A stretch of 64,000 nucleotides of DNA from Chitinophagaceae bacterium. GTDB taxonomy: Bacteria > Bacteroidota > Bacteroidia > Chitinophagales > Chitinophagaceae. A program made the translations under genes and the position numbers. The stretch lies in the NCBI GenBank assembly GCA_023957155.1, contig JAMLHK010000005.1, forward strand, positions 124,001-188,000. The letters are read 5' to 3'. Positions 16,857 to 25,768 of the stretch are shown here, one piece after another; positions within the stretch are counted from its first letter, which is position 1, and each line of letters opens with the position of its first letter. Under the pieces are notes generated by a model. It was not told the DNA's origin. It saw only the letters and a program-made list of their open reading frames with translations, and did no database searches.

Positions 16857-17039
16857 TTTTATGAATGAAAAATTTCATGTACGTTTGGGTTAAAGCAAAA
16901 CAGCTAAGCTGTTTAACCGCATTGCAACTTTATAGCCTGATATTCAATCAAATATGATCCTGCCGGGAAATCTCTGCATAAATTGTTGATTTTTTTTCTG
17001 TGGATTAGAGATACCTTGCTGCTGTTAAATCTTTCGTAT

Positions 17040-17453
17040 ATGTATATCACTCATACCATGTTAACGACTGCAAGTCCTGAAAAGATATGGAAAATATGGA
17101 CGGATGTGAAGAACTGGAAACAATGGGATGTAACGCTGCGTGAAGCTGCCCTGCTGAAAGAAAGTTTTCAGGCCGATGTGCATGGGGTGATAATACCCGA
17201 AAAGGGCTTAAAGGCAGGATTTAAAGTGACCTCCTGCGTTCCTAATTTTTCTTATACTCTTACCACCCGGCTTCCTTTGATTAAAATACATGTTCACCGT
17301 TTCCTAGGTTATAATAATATGAAAACCACCTTTACACATGAAATATGGGTAGAGGGTCCCTTAAGCTGGATGTGGTGGAAACTGACCGGTCGCAATGCGG
17401 CCAGCCGTCTTTCGCAGGCTATGAAAAATGTAAAACAATTAGCTGAAGCATAA
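17040..17453 (+). CDS. SRPBCC superfamily (START/polyketide cyclase-like) protein
   Basis: 137 residues. The opening THTMLTTASPEKIWKIWTDVKNWKQWD is the usual first strand and helix of SRPBCC lipid- or small-ligand-binding folds. A series of beta strands and a final helix ending VKQLAEA complete a standard single domain. Ligand unknown. ATG 17040 was chosen over the longer reading that would start at 16983, since that extension is not family-like. It is the first intact gene after the island, with no operon partner visible. Confidence 0.85.
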   Translation: MYITHTMLTTASPEKIWKIWTDVKNWKQWDVTLREAALLKESFQADVHGVIIPEKGLKAGFKVTSCVPNFSYTLTTRLPLIKIHVHRFLGYNNMKTTFTHEIWVEGPLSWMWWKLTGRNAASRLSQAMKNVKQLAEA

Positions 17454-17551
17454 TCGTATGCTACACGCACTGCAGATCATTCAATCATTGACATTCCCTA
17501 TTGACTATTCATTATTCACAACTGACCATTCACCGCTAATCCTTTGCCTCA

Positions 17552-18868
17552 TCACAGATCCCAGTATACCACTTCCTTTATAAATAATTCATACACCTCC
17601 TTCCACCCTTCAAATTTCTTATCGGTTCCGAGGAAATTGTTGTGCCAGATACTGATCATGGTGCCTTTTACTTTCTTTATGATATCGTGGTAATAATGAA
17701 TTTCACTATACGCCTGCGAAGGGGTGAGCTGTTGTTCGTAATAAGCATTGGCATCCATAAAGCAGAACGGGTATACCAAAAGTGTTGTTTTTTCTTCCCG
17801 GGGAAGATCATACCAGTAAAAAGGAGAAGCGATGGAAGCCCGGAAACCGTTAGTGGTTCCATAACCCATTGAAAAATCATTGAGAATCCCATGCTCGGTT
17901 AACTGACGGTACGTATCAGGCAGGGTAAAGCGGATATAGTGCTGGCGACTGTGTACTACCTTATTTCCGGTAATCTCTTCCAGCGTTTGTATTTCCTGTT
18001 GGAGCAACGCTCTGTTATCGCCGCTTTGCCAGGAAGGATGAATGCCGGTATGATAGCCGGCAGCATGGTACCGGATCAGCTCTCTCATATCCGGTTGATG
18101 GGGAGGTATGTTTTTGTCAAATTCTCCCGGGGAAGCTGCCGCGAGAAAAAAATAATATGGCCGCAGGTTATACTTCAGATGCAGGGCGTAAAGCCATTCA
18201 TACACATCAAAAGGGTCGTTTTTCTTTCCGGTCAGTACGGCTATACGCTCCTTTATATCTGCTAATTCTCCTTTTAGCAGGGAGCGTATTAAACCGCCGA
18301 TATTTCTTTTTTTGCCCTTATGCAGGTACGAAAAGGCAATATCAATATCGTAGGTGGGGATGAACCTGAATTTTTTTACTGCAAACACCAGGGAAGCAAA
18401 TCTGGACTGCAACGCTTGCTGAAAATCAGCCAGCCAGTAGTTGATCAGGGGTTCCTGTAAAAAACCGTTTTTACAGGCGATGCTTTCCGTATGAGGGAAG
18501 CGTCCGTATTCGTCCGGGGGGTAGGGCAGGTACTCTTCATACCTGCTGAGTAAATAGAAGGAAGCGGCGAAGATATCAAAAGGCAAATCGCTGTTTTCAG
18601 TAGCGAATAATATTTTATACCTGCTGCTTTCCTTACATTCAACAGGCCGGGAAGAAATACCGGTTTCAAAGAGCAGGGATACCGGCATTATTTTAAACTC
18701 GTCCCCGGTCAGGCTGTTTGGGGAATAATTGATCTTGGGACCTTCATATTGAATAAATTCTTCAGCCTGCGTGGTAAAAAAGATTTCAATACCGCTCAGG
18801 TTGTTTAATAAAACATCCGCAATATATTGTAACCTCGGGCTGCTATGGGTAGAGTAGATAATAAGCAT
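17552..18868 (-). CDS. Polysaccharide deacetylase family protein with DUF7033-type N-terminus
   Basis: 438 residues. The N-terminal part (about 1-150) matches the DUF7033 region, with DIFAASFYLLSRYEEYL as its clearest landmark. The C-terminal part is a NodB-like deacetylase barrel: IPTYDIDIAFSY gives the paired Asp of motif 1, and HTGIHPSW resembles the zinc-binding HxxxH motif. Such proteins are found near surface-glycan and polysaccharide genes in Bacteroidota. No signal peptide is seen, so it probably works in the cytosol or on lipid-linked precursors. The next minus-strand gene upstream is DUF3109, 22 bp away, so the pair may be co-transcribed. Confidence 0.85.
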   Translation of the reverse strand: MLIIYSTHSSPRLQYIADVLLNNLSGIEIFFTTQAEEFIQYEGPKINYSPNSLTGDEFKIMPVSLLFETGISSRPVECKESSRYKILFATENSDLPFDIFAASFYLLSRYEEYLPYPPDEYGRFPHTESIACKNGFLQEPLINYWLADFQQALQSRFASLVFAVKKFRFIPTYDIDIAFSYLHKGKKRNIGGLIRSLLKGELADIKERIAVLTGKKNDPFDVYEWLYALHLKYNLRPYYFFLAAASPGEFDKNIPPHQPDMRELIRYHAAGYHTGIHPSWQSGDNRALLQQEIQTLEEITGNKVVHSRQHYIRFTLPDTYRQLTEHGILNDFSMGYGTTNGFRASIASPFYWYDLPREEKTTLLVYPFCFMDANAYYEQQLTPSQAYSEIHYYHDIIKKVKGTMISIWHNNFLGTDKKFEGWKEVYELFIKEVVYWDL

Positions 18869-18890
18869 ATCTGGGTGATGATAACCCCGT

Positions 18891-19472
18891 TTAATCTTTT
18901 TCGTTGTAATACTCTTTCGCTATCTGGTCAAGAATGATATAAAAATCTTCACCAAATTTCCTGATGAGCGCTTCTTTCAAAAAAATATATACCGGCATGT
19001 TCAGCTTTTTTCCCAACTGGCAGGCCGGGTTACAAAGAGGGTCCCGGGGTTCATAATTCACCAGTTCGTATGTTTTTGTTTTTTTTGTTTTTACCGGGTA
19101 TAAGTGGCAGCTTACCGGTTTTTTCCAGGATATTTTGCCATCCCGATAGGCCTGCTCAATACCGCATTTTATGATTCCTTTATTATCGTAATGACCATAA
19201 GCGCAGATTTTGCCGTTAATGGTGGGCGTTACCCATCCAAAATCTTTATCGTACAGATACCGCCCTCTTTTCTCAATTTCTTTAAGTCCTTCAGGCGTGA
19301 GATAAGGTTTCACTTCTTCAAAAATATCATTGAGTATTTCTGTTTCTTCATCGGTTAGAGGAGCGCCGGCATCCCCGTCTTCGCAACAACCGCCTTTGCA
19401 TTTTATAAGGTCGCATACAAACCGGGCTTTAACCACTTCATCACTTACCAGTACATTATCAATTTCTATCAC
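18891..19472 (-). CDS. DUF3109 family cysteine-rich protein
   Basis: 193 residues with the conserved Cys pattern of DUF3109: CDLIKCKGGCCEDGDAGAPL near the start, CAYG and KCGIEQAY in the middle, SCHLYPVK, then DPLCNPACQLG. The numerous cysteines suggest a bound metal or Fe-S cluster, as in the related YkgJ/Fe-S cluster-type families; this is inference. Function is unknown. It is transcribed toward the deacetylase gene, 22 bp downstream. Confidence 0.88.
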   Translation of the reverse strand: MIEIDNVLVSDEVVKARFVCDLIKCKGGCCEDGDAGAPLTDEETEILNDIFEEVKPYLTPEGLKEIEKRGRYLYDKDFGWVTPTINGKICAYGHYDNKGIIKCGIEQAYRDGKISWKKPVSCHLYPVKTKKTKTYELVNYEPRDPLCNPACQLGKKLNMPVYIFLKEALIRKFGEDFYIILDQIAKEYYNEKD

Positions 19473-19769
19473 GGCTTTTTTTTGTAAAGATACTGGAATG
19501 GAGTTGCAAAATTTAAAACTTGTATTGTTGATGCTGCGGGATCATTCTGTATCATAAATGTATCGTTTTTGAGCACATGGGCGGTTTTGAAAAATAATCG
19601 CATAAGTAAGCCGGTTGGATAGTCTGGTCAAATGGAAGCTTTTGAAAGCGCAGGAAGCAGAAAAGGAAAAATTGATCTCGATAATGGCAATGATAGTAGT
19701 AAATCAGGTATTTTAGCCTGTGTAAATTATTGATCGCTCTCTGTTTTACATTAAAAAAATAATTCGATC
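19473..19769. other. Intergenic region between DUF3109 and GH32 genes
   Basis: 297 bp between divergently transcribed genes. It must hold the promoters for both directions, but no consensus motif stands out. A 33-codon plus-strand reading (start 19632) has no recognised relatives and is not called. Confidence 0.6.
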
Positions 19770-21440
19770 GTGAATAGAATAAAATATTGCATTGCCTTAT
19801 TCCTCTGTATGGCAGGCGCAGATGTTCACGCGCAAAACAAAGAAGACCAGCCGCTGGTCAGTAAAGAAAAAGACATTCCTGCCGGTGTGATCGGCGCTAC
19901 AGCGGCTTTTCGTGAAAGGCTGTTAAGTGATCCGTACCGCCCGGGATATCATTTTAGCTTTCCCGAAGGCGATGGGCGCCCGGGAGATCCCAATGGTGCA
20001 TTTTATCATAACGGACTCTATCACCTGATGTTTTTGTATAAGCGTACAGACGGTAAGTTTGCCTGGGGGCATGCTTCCAGCAAAGACCTGCTGCACTGGA
20101 GATACCATCCCGATGCGATAGGTCCGGGAGATGGTGATGAAGGCTGCTTCAGCGGAGGAGCCTTCGTAGATGATGATGGCACGGCTGTATTATCTTACTG
20201 GATGCTGTGGGGGGCAAAAGGCATTGGCCTTGCCAGCAGTAAAGACCCGGATTTTTCGACATGGAAGAAGTCCGAAGCTAATCCTGTGATACCGTCAACA
20301 GAATGGGGCATTACTGCCATGAAAAACAAAGATGGAAAATCTTATTACGTTGGTTCGGCAGACCCTTCCAATATCTGGAAAAAGAACGGGAAATACTATA
20401 TGGCTACCGGCAACCTGCTGGTGCTGCGTAAATTCGGCTCCCGCGGTGCCGGACTGCCCGCCAATTTCAAAGAGGGAAGTTTACCGGAAGATTCACTTAA
20501 TTACCAGGGAGACCGGTTGTATCTGTTTGAATCGGATAACCTGAAGGATTGGACATATAAGCATGAATTTTACCGGTCGAGCAGGAAGTGGACGCAAAAA
20601 ACCGAGGATAATATGTGCCCCAGCTTTTTGCCCCTGCCATCATCTCCCGATGGAGGTACAAGCGATAAGCATCTCCTGTTGTTCATCAGTCATAACCTGG
20701 GCTGCCAGTACTATGTCGGCAGCTACCGCAATGATCAGTTTTTTCCGGATAAGCACGGAAGAATGACCTGGACCGACAACGCTTATTTTGCACCCGAGGC
20801 TTTGGTGGATAACAAGGGGCGGCAAATCATGTGGGCCTGGATATTCGATGACCGGCCCGATAGCCTGAAAAACTATTATGGATGGAACGGCATATATGGA
20901 TTACCCCGGTCGCTTTGGGTGAACAGGGATGGTGAATTGGGAATGCGCCCGGTGGAAGAATTGAAGAATCTCCGCATGAATGAAAGGGAAAAGAAAAATA
21001 TAAGCCTTACTGCAGGCAATCCGTTGACATTGCATCAGCAAAGCAGCCGGTACACAGAAATGGATATCACCATACAGCCCGGTACTGCGGCACAGGCAGG
21101 CGTTGTAGTAGCCCGCTCGGAAGATGGAAGGGAAGGAACGGTTATTTACTATGATGCCAAAGAAAAGAAGCTGAAGCTGGATGCGTCAAAATCAAGTGTA
21201 AGCTACGGAAGAAGAAATGTGGAGAGCGCTCCGTTTGAATTGAAGAAGGGAGAGTTGCTCAACCTGCGGGTATTTATTGATAAAGGAATTATAGAAGTGT
21301 TTGCAAACGACAGGCAGGCCATCGCAAGAACGGTATATCCCACATTAGGAGGCTCGGCTGTACAGCTTTTTTCCAACGGCGGTACTGCGGCAGTGGTGTC
21401 TGTTAAAACATGGGATCTGGCTCCTTCCAATTCATATTAA
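19770..21440 (+). CDS. Secreted glycoside hydrolase family 32-like protein (copy 1)
   Basis: 556 residues starting at GTG with a signal peptide ending VHAQ. The five-bladed propeller shows the nucleophile motif DPNG (GRPGDPNGAFYHNGLYH), WGHASSKDLLHW, CFSGGAF and an RDP-like ADPSN. A C-terminal beta-sandwich contains IDKGIIEVFANDRQ, a classic GH32_C pattern. GH32 enzymes cut fructans and sucrose. The usual ECP acid/base motif is not present: the chain reads EDNMCPSF, so the Glu sits three positions before Cys. Periplasmic or secreted. Followed 23 bp later by a paralogue. Confidence 0.85.
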   Translation: MNRIKYCIALFLCMAGADVHAQNKEDQPLVSKEKDIPAGVIGATAAFRERLLSDPYRPGYHFSFPEGDGRPGDPNGAFYHNGLYHLMFLYKRTDGKFAWGHASSKDLLHWRYHPDAIGPGDGDEGCFSGGAFVDDDGTAVLSYWMLWGAKGIGLASSKDPDFSTWKKSEANPVIPSTEWGITAMKNKDGKSYYVGSADPSNIWKKNGKYYMATGNLLVLRKFGSRGAGLPANFKEGSLPEDSLNYQGDRLYLFESDNLKDWTYKHEFYRSSRKWTQKTEDNMCPSFLPLPSSPDGGTSDKHLLLFISHNLGCQYYVGSYRNDQFFPDKHGRMTWTDNAYFAPEALVDNKGRQIMWAWIFDDRPDSLKNYYGWNGIYGLPRSLWVNRDGELGMRPVEELKNLRMNEREKKNISLTAGNPLTLHQQSSRYTEMDITIQPGTAAQAGVVVARSEDGREGTVIYYDAKEKKLKLDASKSSVSYGRRNVESAPFELKKGELLNLRVFIDKGIIEVFANDRQAIARTVYPTLGGSAVQLFSNGGTAAVVSVKTWDLAPSNSY

Positions 21441-21463
21441 ATCAACACGGTTAATCATCTAAA

Positions 21464-23041
21464 ATGAATAGTATGTACAAAATTATGTTTTGGGTGCTGG
21501 GCATCCTCGTTTCCCAGGTTTGCTCTGCTCAGTACGATAAGAAGGATGATGCCAATCTGATGAATGCAAGCCGCAAGCTCAGGCAGTTGATCCAGCGCGA
21601 TCCTCACCGGCCGACCTTTCATTTTGCAAATCCTGAAGGTATTGCCATGCCTTTTGATCCCAATGGCGGCATTTACTGGAACGGGAAATACCACCTGGGC
21701 TTTATTTACCAAAGCCTGCAAAATGGAAAGCGGGAACATTTCTGGGGTCATGCTGTTACCCGTGACCTGTTCCACTGGACGCTTTACCCGGATATGCTGG
21801 ACGTAAAACCGGGTGATGTTGAGCTGGGTATATTCAGTGGCGGTACTTTTCTTTCAAGGGAAGGAGTGCCACATATTATTTATCATGGAGAGGGGGCTAA
21901 TGTTAATCTTATCGCTTACTCCAGGGACCGGGATTTAAGGAACTGGGTAAAATTTGAAGGAAACCCTGTATTGGTAACGCCCGCTAAAGGCAGCGCCCTT
22001 GAAGGGAAGTACCGGGCCTGGGACCCCGAATGCTGGTTCGATAAAAAAACAGATCATTATTACCAGATCGCCGGAGGGGAGATTGCCGGGTTGTTTAAGT
22101 CGAAAGACATGTATAAATGGGACTATATCGGAGATTTTATAGACAGGAAAAACAACCGGCTTTTTAAGTATGAAGACATTTCCTGTCCTGATTTTTTCAG
22201 CATCGGTGATAAAGATATTTTGTTGTTCATCAGCCATCAGTTAGGTACGCAATATTATATAGGGAAATTTGAGAAGGATAAATACACTATAGAAAAGCAT
22301 GGTCGCATGAATTGGCCCGGCGGAACATTTTTTGCCCCGGAGCAGTTGGTGGATGATAAGGGCAGGAATATTATATGGGGATGGGTGCTGGAAAGAAAGC
22401 CTGCGCATCTTCCCAATTACGGCTGGTCGGGCATCATGAGCCTGCCAAGAGTATTAACGCTTTCTAAAAGTGGGGAGATGCAGATCAATCCACCGGAAGA
22501 GATCAAAAATATAAGATTGCCTGGTGGGCTGAAGGAAAAGCCGGGCATTATTGCTGCCAATACGGAAAAGGTTGTTTCCATGGAAGGTACATCGCTTGAA
22601 ATTAAGGTGGACTTTAAAGGCGCTGAAAAATCACCCTATGGTGTTAAAGTGTTTTGTTCTCCGGATGGCAGAGAGGAAACCATTATCCAATACGACCCGG
22701 TAGCTAAGGAGATTATTATTGATTTTATCAAATCATCCTTTCACAACCCTGTAGAGATGGTAACCCATGTTATTGTAAAGCCTGAAAAGATAGAAGGGTA
22801 CGGAAGTACCACCTCCCGGCAAAGAGCGCCGTTTGAATTGAAGAAGGGAGAGCAGCTGCAACTGGATATTTTTATTGACCGGTCCATTATCGAGGTTTTT
22901 GCAAATGGCAGACAGTGTGTTACCCAGGTGGTATACCCCGAATTAAAAACCAGCACGCAGGTTAAGTTATTTGCAACCGGTGAGCCTGTAGTTGCCGGGA
23001 ATTTGGAAGTATATGAAATGTCGGAAACGAATAGTTATTGA
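21464..23041 (+). CDS. Secreted glycoside hydrolase family 32-like protein (copy 2)
   Basis: 525 residues with a signal peptide ending QVCSAQ. Motifs: FDPNGGIYWNGKYHLGF with the nucleophile Asp, WGHAVTRDLFHW, IFSGGTF, WDPECWF in the RDP position, and IDRSIIEVFANGRQ in the C-terminal sandwich. As in copy 1, the ECP region reads EDISCPDF, so the residue just before Cys is Ser. The two copies are clearly paralogous but strongly diverged, hinting at different substrates. No SusC/SusD pair or fructokinase is in view, so this is not a standard fructan utilisation locus within the window. Confidence 0.85.
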   Translation: MNSMYKIMFWVLGILVSQVCSAQYDKKDDANLMNASRKLRQLIQRDPHRPTFHFANPEGIAMPFDPNGGIYWNGKYHLGFIYQSLQNGKREHFWGHAVTRDLFHWTLYPDMLDVKPGDVELGIFSGGTFLSREGVPHIIYHGEGANVNLIAYSRDRDLRNWVKFEGNPVLVTPAKGSALEGKYRAWDPECWFDKKTDHYYQIAGGEIAGLFKSKDMYKWDYIGDFIDRKNNRLFKYEDISCPDFFSIGDKDILLFISHQLGTQYYIGKFEKDKYTIEKHGRMNWPGGTFFAPEQLVDDKGRNIIWGWVLERKPAHLPNYGWSGIMSLPRVLTLSKSGEMQINPPEEIKNIRLPGGLKEKPGIIAANTEKVVSMEGTSLEIKVDFKGAEKSPYGVKVFCSPDGREETIIQYDPVAKEIIIDFIKSSFHNPVEMVTHVIVKPEKIEGYGSTTSRQRAPFELKKGEQLQLDIFIDRSIIEVFANGRQCVTQVVYPELKTSTQVKLFATGEPVVAGNLEVYEMSETNSY

Positions 23042-23046
23042 GGAAC

Positions 23047-23066
23047 CGGGTGGCGGCAGCCACCCG
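23047..23066 (+). terminator. Hairpin after the GH32 pair
   Basis: CGGGTGGC (23047-23054), loop GGCA, GCCACCCG (23059-23066): a perfect 8-bp GC-rich stem six bases past the second GH32 stop. No long T-run follows, so termination strength is uncertain. Confidence 0.55.
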
Positions 23067-23181
23067 CAGTGTTGTGTAAAAGCATTATTACAAAATTTCA
23101 TCCCGCTGAAAAAGCAATTGGATAGGTAGAGCGGCCAATAACAAACAATAAACTATAAATCATAAACAACAAACCCTCTCC

Positions 23182-23826
23182 CTATTTCCATTCCAGCGTA
23201 TTGATCAGGTGCAGCATGTCTTCCTGTAAAAAATCGTATACAATGCCCAGGGAATCTTCATTGGGTGTGGCATCAAAATACAATGCGCCGCGAAGGAAAT
23301 GTTTTACCGTATCGGTGGCAAAGAATTGTTTTCCCGTTGCCGCATTACCGCCTACGTTAAAAAAAACACCGCCGATGCCATGGGGAGTTATAAACGTGGA
23401 ATCTTCGATGGAAGATGCTTTTACGGTATGCTTGAATGTGATTTTATAGGCGTCTTCGCGGAGGTTTTCAAATGTATTTAAAGAAGAGGAATCCTTATAG
23501 CCGTGATCGGTCTTTACCCTGAAAGAAGACCTTCCCCCGATTGTTTTATAGCTCAGGTATATGCGTGCGTTAAGCGAAGGGAAATCAATATTGATCCAGT
23601 ATGGATTGTCGGGATTTTCATCAAAGAAAGAACTGTCTTTAACGATCGTGCTGTATATCGGGTGTTCAAAGCGGTAGGGATAGCCCGGCTGGTTAAACAG
23701 CTGGTATTGGTGTTCCGGCAGATCTATCGCAAAATATCCTTTGGGACGGGGAGTGTAATTGCTGTTGCAGGAATATAGTATTGCGGATACTAAAATAAAA
23801 AGCAGCGTACCTGTTTTGTTCATCAT
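23182..23826 (-). CDS. gldD: Gliding motility lipoprotein GldD
   Basis: 214 residues with a lipoprotein signal (lipobox LYSC, Cys about 20) followed by the family opening YTPRPKGYFAIDLPEHQY. The rest matches GldD throughout, including HGIGGVFFNVGGNAAT. In Flavobacterium, GldD is needed for gliding and for the type IX secretion machinery, and sits in the envelope. It is transcribed after gldE with a 24-bp gap, the same order as in other Bacteroidota. Its presence suggests a T9SS, though core T9SS genes lie outside the window. Confidence 0.95.
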   Translation of the reverse strand: MMNKTGTLLFILVSAILYSCNSNYTPRPKGYFAIDLPEHQYQLFNQPGYPYRFEHPIYSTIVKDSSFFDENPDNPYWINIDFPSLNARIYLSYKTIGGRSSFRVKTDHGYKDSSSLNTFENLREDAYKITFKHTVKASSIEDSTFITPHGIGGVFFNVGGNAATGKQFFATDTVKHFLRGALYFDATPNEDSLGIVYDFLQEDMLHLINTLEWK

Positions 23827-23850
23827 CTTGTCATTACTTTAGCAACCGGC

Positions 23851-25194
23851 TTACTGCGGGTCTTGCAGCTTGATCGTTACCTTTACTTTTTTAATTCTGT
23901 TCTTATCAATCTCTATCACCGTAAATTCAAAATCACCAATCGGTATCACCTGCCCTTCCTGTGGTATTTCCCCTGCCAGCTCTAATACTAATCCGGCTAA
24001 GGATTCGCTTTCACCCCTTACCTGGTCAAAAGTATCCGTACTTAATTCCATGGCCTTACAGGCGTCCGTTATCATAATACGTCCTTCGAAAATATAAGTA
24101 TGGTCGTCTATTTTTTTATTTGCACTTTCCTCATCATCAAATTCATCCCGTATATCTCCTACTATTTCTTCCATAATATCCTCCATCGTTACAATACCCT
24201 CTGTTCCGCCAAACTCATCAACCACTACGGCAAAGTGCGTATTTTTCCTTTGCAGGTCGCGTAAAAGATCTTTGATCAGGTTCTGTTCGGGAACAAAATA
24301 AGGCGGGCGGATCAGTTGTTTCCAGTCAAAATCGTCCGGCTCATTGATGAACGGCAACACATCTTTGCTGTGTATGATACCGACAACATCATCGAGGCTT
24401 TTCTTATATACCGGCAGGCGGGAGTAATGTAATTCTTCAATCCTGCGTATCAGTTCCCTGAAGCCGGTATGGTAGTCAATGGCGCTCACGTCAAGCCGGG
24501 TACGCATAATTTGCTTAACCGTAACCTGGCCGAACCGGGCAATTCCCCGCAGAATATTTTTCTCTTCTTCCGTAGTACTTTCCGAGGAGTTTATTTCTAT
24601 AGCCTGATCAATATCCTGGGGATCATATACGTGATGGTGTTTAATTCCACCGAAGCTCCTTTCAATACCATCAGAAAATTTTGAAAACCACTTGCTCATA
24701 TTGCTGAAAAAGCTGTACAGCACTTCAATAAGCAGGGAGGAGCTGTACGCAAACCGTATATTGTTTTGTGTTGCCGATACTTTAGGCAGGATTTCTCCAA
24801 AAAGAGCTAATAAAAAAACAATAATGATCAGCTTTATGGCAAAGTTTAAAAAAGCATTGGGCTGCTGCAGCAGCTCATCCATTAATACATTGGATACGAT
24901 GATGGTGCCTATATTTACAAACGTATTGGCTATTTGCAGGGTAGCGAGTAGTCGTTTAGGCTGATCCAGCAGCGTGATAATCCTCCGGGCAGCAGGATGC
25001 TGCTTCGTTTTTAGCATATTAATATCCCGGTAAGTAAGAGAAAAAAAAGCGACTTCCGCTCCCGAAACAAAAAAAGATACGATCAGGAGCGACAGCAGGA
25101 GAATGATTAAGATGGTAATACTTTGTGGATTAATGACCAGCAGTACAGGTTGAAGTTTAAGCAGGCTGTTATATAAAACGAATGGGTAATCCAA
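23851..25194 (-). CDS. gldE: GldE, hemolysin/CorC-like CBS-domain membrane protein
   Basis: 447 residues. A DUF21/CNNM-type transmembrane region (about 20-190, with FFVSGAEVAFFSL) precedes two CBS domains (about 215-335; SRLPVYKKSLDDVVGIIHSKDVL, then DEFGGTEGIVTMEDIMEEIVGDI) and a C-terminal CorC_HlyC domain. Relatives act in Mg2+/Co2+ transport or sensing; GldE is required for gliding together with GldD. The gene lies between ssb and gldD on the minus strand, the classic mutY-ssb-gldE-gldD arrangement. Confidence 0.93.
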   Translation of the reverse strand: MDYPFVLYNSLLKLQPVLLVINPQSITILIILLLSLLIVSFFVSGAEVAFFSLTYRDINMLKTKQHPAARRIITLLDQPKRLLATLQIANTFVNIGTIIVSNVLMDELLQQPNAFLNFAIKLIIIVFLLALFGEILPKVSATQNNIRFAYSSSLLIEVLYSFFSNMSKWFSKFSDGIERSFGGIKHHHVYDPQDIDQAIEINSSESTTEEEKNILRGIARFGQVTVKQIMRTRLDVSAIDYHTGFRELIRRIEELHYSRLPVYKKSLDDVVGIIHSKDVLPFINEPDDFDWKQLIRPPYFVPEQNLIKDLLRDLQRKNTHFAVVVDEFGGTEGIVTMEDIMEEIVGDIRDEFDDEESANKKIDDHTYIFEGRIMITDACKAMELSTDTFDQVRGESESLAGLVLELAGEIPQEGQVIPIGDFEFTVIEIDKNRIKKVKVTIKLQDPQ

Positions 25195-25233
25195 ATCCGG
25201 TATTTTTTTATCAGTAATATAATGTAATCATAA

Positions 25234-25254
25234 AGGCAGGGGGTTAGCCTGCCT
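25234..25254 (-). promoter_or_regulatory. Hairpin between ssb and gldE
   Basis: AGGCAGG (25234-25240) and CCTGCCT (25248-25254) form a perfect 7-bp stem with a 7-nt loop in the 98-bp gap. On the minus strand it is followed only by TTTA, so partial termination or mRNA stabilisation is more likely than a full stop. Confidence 0.45.
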
Positions 25255-25292
25255 GTTTATAAACGTACAAAAGTAAGTATTCGTGTAAGATT

Positions 25293-25727
25293 TTAAAAAG
25301 CCATGTTTTCATCAGAGGTATCGCTGATGGGAGGAATATCGCTGCTGAAACCCTCGTGCTGGTCCGAAGCATGGCTGACCCCATGTGCTCCATCCGCTCT
25401 TTTATCCAGCATGATCAGGTTATCGCCAACCACTTCGGTAGCGAATTTACGGCTTCCCTCTTTGTCTTCCCAGCTCCGTGTGCGTAATCTCCCTTCAATA
25501 TATACCAGGCTGCCTTTGTGAAGATATTTTTGAGCCAGCTCTGCTAAACCGCGCCATAGCACCACCGTATGCCACTCCGTCTGGCTGATCAGTTTCCCGG
25601 TACGGTCTTTAAAAGTTTCGGTTGTCGCTAACGGAAATTTTGCTACGGCAATATTCCCTTCCAAAAATTGAATGTCCGGTTCCTTACCCAGGTTACCAAT
25701 TAACATTACTCTGTTTACTCCGCGCAT
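25293..25727 (-). CDS. ssb: Single-stranded DNA-binding protein
   Basis: 144 residues from ATG 25727 (MRGVNRVMLIGNLGKEPDI). The in-frame upstream ATG at 25769 would add 14 atypical residues. The OB fold covers about 1-108 (TEWHTVVLWRGLAELAQKYL, GSLVYIEGRLRTRSW). A disordered tail ends in the acidic DENMAF tip that in SSB proteins binds partners; here it is DENMAF in place of the DDDIPF form. Binds ssDNA in replication and repair. Between mutY and gldE. Confidence 0.95.
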   Translation of the reverse strand: MRGVNRVMLIGNLGKEPDIQFLEGNIAVAKFPLATTETFKDRTGKLISQTEWHTVVLWRGLAELAQKYLHKGSLVYIEGRLRTRSWEDKEGSRKFATEVVGDNLIMLDKRADGAHGVSHASDQHEGFSSDIPPISDTSDENMAF

Positions 25728-25768
25728 AACACTTAATTTTGAATCATTCAAATCAACATCATTCCTCA

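Noticed and set aside
19632-19733. 33-codon ORF in the gap before the GH32 genes
   Set aside because: No relatives recognised, no neighbour coupling and low-complexity composition.
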